Positions 59,491 through 64,000 of a DNA stretch of 64,000 bases are shown one piece after another; positions within the stretch are counted from its first letter, which is position 1, and every line of letters starts with the position of its first letter. Source of the DNA: Gallionella sp. (lineage in GTDB: Bacteria > Pseudomonadota > Gammaproteobacteria > Burkholderiales > Gallionellaceae). A program made the translations under genes and the position numbers. The DNA is taken from positions 1-64,000 of the forward strand of contig JAHFRA010000016.1 in the NCBI GenBank assembly GCA_023259035.1. The letters run 5' to 3'. Under the pieces are notes generated by a model. It made no database searches and was not told where the DNA came from. It worked only from the letters and a program-made list of their open reading frames with translations.

Positions 59491-59606
59491 AAAAACTCCG
59501 GGTCGTTAGACGTTAGTCATTAGTCGTTAGTTAAACCCGCGCAGCGGACAATGCCAGATAGCGCAGCGCATCACTCTTGGCGACACTTATGTGCAAGCCC
59601 TTGTGT

Positions 59607-59642
59607 CGGGCTTTAGCCCGATATGTCGGGTTGAAACCCGAC
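59607..59642. repeat. Dispersed double hairpin, family E, between gcvH and gcvPA
   Basis: CGGGC-TTTA-GCCCG (59607-59620) followed by GTCGGGT-TGAA-ACCCGAC (59625-59642), the common repeat ending CCTGCA. A GTTAG-rich short repeat lies at 59503-59531. The 228-bp gap has nothing else. Confidence 0.8.
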
Positions 59643-59718
59643 CTGCAATGCGGCTCTTGCTGTTGGCATAAGTTCCAGACGGCGTGCAACACTACACTGG
59701 AGACTAACTAATGTTTCT

Positions 59719-60120
59719 CTAGTGAGCTTCGCTGTCAACTACCGCTTGGTAGGCCGCCGCATCCATCAGCGCCACCACATCCGCCGCGTTGTCTGGCCTC
59801 ATTCTGAACATCCATGCTGCATAAGGGTCGGTGTTGATGGCTTCCGGCGCACTGTCCAACGCACTGTTTGCTGCTACCACCTCACCGCTTACCGGCGCAT
59901 ACACATCTGCCGCAGCCTTCACCGATTCCACTACAGCAACTTCTTCCTTGGCTTTAACCTTGCGGCCTACTGCCGGTGTTTCGACGAACACCATGTCGCC
60001 CAGCAGTTCCTGTGCATGTTGCGTGATACCGATGCTGATGGTGCCGTCGGCTTCGCTCTTGACCCATTCGTGGGATGCGGTGAACTTCAAATTACTTGGC
60101 AGATTTGCCGGATTGCTCAT
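59719..60120 (-). CDS. gcvH: Glycine cleavage system H protein
   Basis: 133 residues, the lipoyl carrier that shuttles the aminomethyl group. The lipoylated lysine is K68 in [20 protein letters not shown]. Further family blocks are [20 protein letters not shown] and [20 protein letters not shown]. It lies between gcvT and gcvPA. Confidence 0.97.
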   Translation of the reverse strand: MSNPANLPSNLKFTASHEWVKSEADGTISIGITQHAQELLGDMVFVETPAVGRKVKAKEEVAVVESVKAAADVYAPVSGEVVAANSALDSAPEAINTDPYAAWMFRMRPDNAADVVALMDAAAYQAVVDSEAH

Positions 60121-60139
60121 GATTATTATCCCCAGAAAG

Positions 60140-61222
60140 TTATATCAAGCCTTTGCCATTGCGCGCGAACGGGTACTTCACCACTTTCGCCGCGAGCATT
60201 TTATCGCGAATTGCCACCTGCATCGTGTCATCGATTTGCACGGCTTTTGGCACCCGCGCCAACGCGATGGATTTCTCCAGCGTGGGTGAGAAGCTGCCGC
60301 TAGTGATCTCGCCTTCGCCGTGCGTGGTGTGCACCTTCTGGTGTCCGCGCAATACGCCGCGATCCAGCAATACCAACCCAACCAGCTTGCGTACCGGCGG
60401 GTTGGCGAGCAACGCTGCCTTGCCGATGAAGTCGCGCTCACTTTTCAAATCCACCGTCCACGCCAAACCGGATTCCAGCGGATTGACCGTTTCATCCATG
60501 TCCTGGCCGTATAGATTCATGCCTGCTTCCAGACGCAAGGTGTCGCGCGCACCGAGGCCGATGGGAGGCACACCGTTCCGGTGCAAAGCATTCCAAAGGC
60601 CTTCAGCTTTTTCTGCAGGCAGCATGATCTCAAAACCGTCTTCACCGGTGTAACCGGTGCGCGCAATAAAATATTCGTCGCAGTCGGCAGCCTGAAACAC
60701 TTGCAAACCTTCAGTCTTGGCCTGCGTGGCGGGCAACACTTGCCATACTTTAGCCCGCGCGTTCGGGCCTTGCACGGCAATCATCGCGAATTCAGGATGA
60801 TCGACAATAGCAAGTTGCGGCGCGTGCCTGGCGGCCTGCTGCTTCATCCAGGCAATATCTTTGTCGGCGGTACCCGCATTGACCACAATACGGAACCATT
60901 CCTCGGTCATGAAGTATACGATCAGATCGTCGATCACCCCGCCGTTTTCCAGCAACATGCTGGAATAAAGCGCTTTGCCGCGCAGCGTAAGCTTGTCGAC
61001 ATTATTCGCCAGCAGGTAACGCAAAAAGGTGCGCACGCCATCGCCCCGCATGTCCACCACGCGCATGTGCGACACATCAAACATACCGCAGTCGCGGCGC
61101 ACCTGATGATGCTCGTCGATTTGAGAGCCATAATTCACCGGCATGTCCCAGCCGCCAAAATCAACCATTTTTGCGCCCATGGCGCGGTGTGCTGCGTTGA
61201 GCGGGGTTTGCTTAAGCGCCAT
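60140..61222 (-). CDS. gcvT: Glycine cleavage system T protein (aminomethyltransferase)
   Basis: 360 residues; transfers methylene to tetrahydrofolate and releases ammonia. Blocks: [60 protein letters not shown] (folate-binding) and [20 protein letters not shown]. The first gene of the operon; AGGAA lies 7 bases before the ATG. Confidence 0.97.
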   Translation of the reverse strand: MALKQTPLNAAHRAMGAKMVDFGGWDMPVNYGSQIDEHHQVRRDCGMFDVSHMRVVDMRGDGVRTFLRYLLANNVDKLTLRGKALYSSMLLENGGVIDDLIVYFMTEEWFRIVVNAGTADKDIAWMKQQAARHAPQLAIVDHPEFAMIAVQGPNARAKVWQVLPATQAKTEGLQVFQAADCDEYFIARTGYTGEDGFEIMLPAEKAEGLWNALHRNGVPPIGLGARDTLRLEAGMNLYGQDMDETVNPLESGLAWTVDLKSERDFIGKAALLANPPVRKLVGLVLLDRGVLRGHQKVHTTHGEGEITSGSFSPTLEKSIALARVPKAVQIDDTMQVAIRDKMLAAKVVKYPFARNGKGLI

Positions 61223-61245
61223 ATTAGCTTCCTAAAAATAAAAAA

Positions 61246-61271
61246 GGCGCGGCACGAATTCGTGCTGCGCC
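61246..61271 (-). terminator. Expression-platform terminator of the glycine riboswitch
   Basis: On the minus strand GGCGCAGCACGAATTCGTGC with CGCGCC forms a 13-bp, nearly perfect stem with one mismatch, followed by TTTTTT. It lies between aptamer 2 and gcvT, 24 bases before the start. Confidence 0.9.
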
Positions 61272-61452
61272 CCATCTGTCCTTGATACCTGAGAGATTGC
61301 AACTTGCGTTGACTGCCCCTTCGGTGGTTGGTTAATCCAACGCTCTCCAGATTTGCCTGTACCTAATGGTTCTTGAGCCTGAGCGGTTGCGGGTGTTGCG
61401 CCTTCGGCGGTGTCGCCGTCATTGAAGCAAAATCGGCTGACACACTCTCCCA
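61272..61452 (-). promoter_or_regulatory. Tandem glycine riboswitch
   Basis: Read on the minus strand, aptamer 1 opens with GGGAGAG (61451-61445), has GCCGAAGGCGCAA and CCGCTCAGGC, and ends AGGTACAGGC. A short linker leads to aptamer 2: CTGGAGAG (about 61349-61342), ACCGAAGGGGCA, TCTCTCAGGTATCAAGGACA. Helix P1 of aptamer 2 pairs ATCTG with CAGAT. The GGAGAG, CCGAAGG, CTCAGG, GGACAG series is the hallmark of glycine aptamers. A terminator hairpin follows, so glycine probably favours read-through into gcvT, as is usual for catabolic operons. Confidence 0.93.
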
Positions 61453-61574
61453 TTGGTTTAAACGGCAGGGCGAATTATGCCGCAAGGATGCGGTGCTGAC
61501 AAACAGAACTTCAGAAAAATACCCTTCAAAGACTTTTATACAGCGGCGTTTGTTGCATCGCACAGAATCTCCCC

Positions 61575-61997
61575 TTAGCTTTTTGCTTCAATCATCTTTT
61601 TCAGGGCCAGCTTGAGCGGGGATTCGCCTAGCTCATGGCTGAAGTCACTTAGTGCGTTTTGCGCCGTTTTACTGAGTTTTCGGGTAACCGGTTTGGCTTG
61701 GACGCTACTGACGAAAACTTGCACCTTTATGCGAATTCCGTTAACCTCGCAGCCCTTGTTTTGCAACAAAATAACAAGCTCCGGCGCAAGTTGGCGTAAT
61801 TTCGCGGCGATTGTGGCATTAGTGGCGGCGATGCAGAGCGTGCCCAGTTGCAGGCTCAATACTTGGACGGATTGCGCAAGATGGGGGGGGGCGACACCCA
61901 CAAAATGGCGTTGCAAGGCCGACAAGGCTTGAGCTTTAGTCAGCAGCGGACGCAATTCCTGATTGTCGCTCAGTAGTGATTTTAATCGCTGCGCCAC
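61575..61997 (-). CDS. DUF721/DciA-like protein
   Basis: 140 residues starting at GTG 61997. A helical N-terminus (LKSLLSDNQELRPLLTKAQA) and the KH-like DUF721 core (SLQLGTLCIAATNATIAAKL; LRQLAPELVILLQNK) fit DciA-type proteins, which load the replicative helicase in bacteria without DnaC. In betaproteobacteria this gene sits, as here, before an M23 peptidase gene and secA, transcribed divergently. Confidence 0.75.
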   Translation of the reverse strand: MAQRLKSLLSDNQELRPLLTKAQALSALQRHFVGVAPPHLAQSVQVLSLQLGTLCIAATNATIAAKLRQLAPELVILLQNKGCEVNGIRIKVQVFVSSVQAKPVTRKLSKTAQNALSDFSHELGESPLKLALKKMIEAKS

Positions 61998-62029
61998 AAG
62001 TTTTATGGTTACACAATGAAGGGGGAAGC

Positions 62030-62950
62030 ATGAATGTTATTCTAGTTTCCAATCGTCTGGCAAAAACTCGCAGTATTACGCTGGGCGGCTGGCAGATTTT
62101 ATTTCTGGCGCTATTGTTATTCGGGTCGATGTTGGCTGCGGCATTTACCTTGCAATACGCGCTGTTGCGTTTTGCCCCGGAAGGCTTGGGTGACGAAATG
62201 CGCACCTTTCTATCCAAGGTGCAGAGCGCCGAACAACAAAAACAGCAATCTTATTTACATAGCAGCCTGGATGCTATGGCTACCCGTGTAGGGCAAATGC
62301 AGGCACAGATGCAACGCCTGGACTCGCTCGGTGCGCGCCTGACCAAACTGACCGGCATGAAACCGGAAGAATTCAGATTCGACCAGCCGCCTGCGCAAGG
62401 AGGACCTTTGGTAACCTCACCGGCGCAGGAAATGTCGGTAAACAGCCTGGATCAGCAACTGAACAGGCTAACCCAAATGGTCAATGACCGCAGCGACAAA
62501 CTGCTGGCTCTGGAAACCATGCTGTTACAGAACCAATTGAGTCGCAAGTTGCTGCCCTCTTTTTCGCCTATTAGCGGGGGATGGGCTTCCTCAAATTTCG
62601 GCTGGCGCATAGACCCCTTTACCGGCGTGCATGCCATGCATGAAGGTGTCGATTTCGTAGTTGAGGCGGGAACGACCATTCGAGCCTCGGCCGGTGGCGT
62701 AGTGGCCTATTCGGATTACCATCCCCAGTATGGTAATATGATCGAAATCGACCATGGCAATGATATCGTGACGCGCTATGCGCATGCTTCACGATTGTTC
62801 GCAAAGATTGGCCAGGTAGTGCGGCGCGGTGATAAGATCGCCGAAGTCGGCAATACAGGACGCTCCACAGGCAATCATTTGCACTTTGAAGTTCGCTATA
62901 AGGGTATCGCCCAGAATCCCGTGCGTTTTTTGCGAAACGCTGCCAGTTGA
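62030..62950 (+). CDS. M23-family peptidoglycan endopeptidase with membrane anchor
   Basis: ATG 62030 behind GGGGGAAG gives 306 residues. One N-terminal helix (ILFLALLLFGSMLAAAFTLQ), a coiled-coil region (about 70-110 and 150-180), then the LytM domain with HEGVDFVVEAGTTIRASAGG, YGNMIEIDHGNDIVTRYAHA and the HxH motif GNHLHFEV. Zinc ligands look complete, so it should be an active cell-wall hydrolase. Confidence 0.92.
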   Translation: MNVILVSNRLAKTRSITLGGWQILFLALLLFGSMLAAAFTLQYALLRFAPEGLGDEMRTFLSKVQSAEQQKQQSYLHSSLDAMATRVGQMQAQMQRLDSLGARLTKLTGMKPEEFRFDQPPAQGGPLVTSPAQEMSVNSLDQQLNRLTQMVNDRSDKLLALETMLLQNQLSRKLLPSFSPISGGWASSNFGWRIDPFTGVHAMHEGVDFVVEAGTTIRASAGGVVAYSDYHPQYGNMIEIDHGNDIVTRYAHASRLFAKIGQVVRRGDKIAEVGNTGRSTGNHLHFEVRYKGIAQNPVRFLRNAAS

Positions 62951-62970
62951 TGGCAATGAAAATTACACGA

Positions 62971-63000
62971 GGGTGAGGTGCCAATGAGCGCCTCACCCTT
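62971..63000 (+). terminator. Terminator between the M23 gene and secA
   Basis: GGGTGAGG (62971-62978) pairs with CCTCACCC (62991-62998), followed by TTATTATTT. Confidence 0.8.
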
Positions 63001-63045
63001 ATTATTTGTAGTCGAGAACATTATTATTTTGCAGTTTGGGAAAAC

Positions 63046-64000
63046 ATGATTTCCAGTGTCCTGAAAAGTGTCTTTGGTAGTCGCAATGATCGCTTGCTCA
63101 AGCAATATCGCGCCACCGTACAAACCATCAATAATCTGGAAGCCGGTATCGCCAAGTTGAGCGATGAGGAGTTGCGCCAGAAAACCGACAGTTTCAGGCA
63201 GCGCTTCGCGCGGGGCGAAACGCTCGACACGCTGCTGCCGGAAGCGTTTGCCGTGGTGCGTGAGGCAAGCACCCGCACATTGGGGATGCGCCATTACGAT
63301 GTGCAGCTGATCGGCGGGATGGTTTTGCATTACGGCAAGATTGCCGAAATGCGCACCGGCGAAGGCAAAACCCTGATGGCCACCCTGCCGGTTTACCTGA
63401 ATGCGATATCCGGCAAGGGTGTGCATGTTGTTACAGTGAATGATTATCTGGCCAGCCGCGATGCCGAGTGGATGGGCAAGGTGTATCGTTTCCTCGGCCT
63501 GTCGGTAGGCGTGATCCTGTCGCAGATGCCGCACACCGACAAGCAGACCGCTTATGCCGCCGATGTCACTTACGGCACCAACAACGAATTCGGTTTCGAT
63601 TACCTGCGCGACAACATGGCAACGCAACTCGTCGAGCGTTACCAGCGCCCGCTCAACTACGCCATTGTGGATGAAGTAGATTCGATCCTGATCGACGAGG
63701 CGCGCACCCCGCTGATCATCTCCGGCCAGGCCGAAGACAATGTCGACATCTATGTGCGCATGGACAAGTTGGTGCCGCAACTGGTGCGCCAGGAGTTAAT
63801 GAATCAGGCTGGCGAGACCGAAGAAGAAGGTCCTGGCGATTTCAGCGTGGACGAAAAAAACCACCAGATACTGCTCACCGAGTCCGGCCACGAACACGCG
63901 GAAAGCATCCTCACCCAGGCAGGCCTGTTGCCCGCCGGCGGCAGCCTGTACGATCCCGCCAACATCACCCTGATCCACCATTTGTACGCGGCGTTGCGCG
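63046..64000 (+). CDS. secA: Protein translocase subunit SecA (5' part)
   Basis: ATG 63046 starts [20 protein letters not shown]; the frame stays open to the window end (318 codons of an expected 900 or so). Motifs present: the Q region [19 protein letters not shown], Walker [47 protein letters not shown], and Walker [21 protein letters not shown]. SecA drives protein export through SecYEG. Confidence 0.97.
   Translation, partial: MISSVLKSVFGSRNDRLLKQYRATVQTINNLEAGIAKLSDEELRQKTDSFRQRFARGETLDTLLPEAFAVVREASTRTLGMRHYDVQLIGGMVLHYGKIAEMRTGEGKTLMATLPVYLNAISGKGVHVVTVNDYLASRDAEWMGKVYRFLGLSVGVILSQMPHTDKQTAYAADVTYGTNNEFGFDYLRDNMATQLVERYQRPLNYAIVDEVDSILIDEARTPLIISGQAEDNVDIYVRMDKLVPQLVRQELMNQAGETEEEGPGDFSVDEKNHQILLTESGHEHAESILTQAGLLPAGGSLYDPANITLIHHLYAALR

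Overview
The window looks like chromosomal DNA of a betaproteobacterium, most likely of the Nitrosomonadales/Gallionellaceae type. This is inferred from gene content: split glycine decarboxylase, adjacent gltB-gltD, the DUF721-M23 peptidase-secA order, phosphoketolase plus acetate kinase, and a membrane cytochrome c protein. I could not search any database. Most of the window is dense, fairly GC-rich housekeeping sequence with overlapping ATGA gene junctions.

Layout. 1-5.1 kb: small envelope and redox proteins, a NYN/LOTUS RNase-like protein, and a cytochrome c / flavin dehydrogenase pair. 5.2-14.9 kb: priA, hemE, gltD, gltB. 15-22.4 kb: a six-gene MoxR/Bat operon (moxR, DUF58, DUF4381, batA, batB-batC fusion, batD), with a small membrane-protein pseudogene behind it. 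22.6-28.05 kb: an AT-richer genomic island between the moxR start and a CAU-anticodon tRNA. It holds a 5'-truncated integrase, a HigBA toxin-antitoxin pair, and a four-gene cluster: a nucleotidyltransferase-like DUF6932-type protein, an XRE/ImmA-IrrE protease, a beta-family protein and a PD-(D/E)xK sce7726-type nuclease. I read this cluster as a candidate anti-phage module. 28-38 kb: rpoD, a SulP transporter, Sel1 and secreted proteins, folA-thyA, an M17 aminopeptidase, acylphosphatase, and a MITE-like element. 38-47 kb: an RND efflux pair, sodB, xfp and ackA. 47-52.4 kb: a ydbH-ynbE-ydbL envelope operon, an exonuclease, rlmD and a rhodanese. 52.6-57.3 kb: a large secreted protein with an HExxH site, a Bax-inhibitor protein and tRNA-Ser. 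57.6-61.5 kb: gcvT-gcvH-gcvPA-tpx behind a tandem glycine riboswitch, without gcvPB. 61.6-64 kb: DciA-like protein, M23 peptidase and the start of secA.

A second theme is dispersed palindromic repeats. One lies in frame inside priA, one in frame inside thyA, one encodes the last residues of BatA, one overlaps the stop codon of the flavin dehydrogenase gene, and one sits inside a MITE with 25-bp terminal inverted repeats and a 5-bp target duplication.

The most interesting region is 24.35-27.83 kb. The first gene appears to be transcribed from a TTGACT-17-TATTGT promoter whose -10 box lies inside a perfect ACAACA-N4-TGTTGT palindrome, with the ATG at the predicted transcript start.
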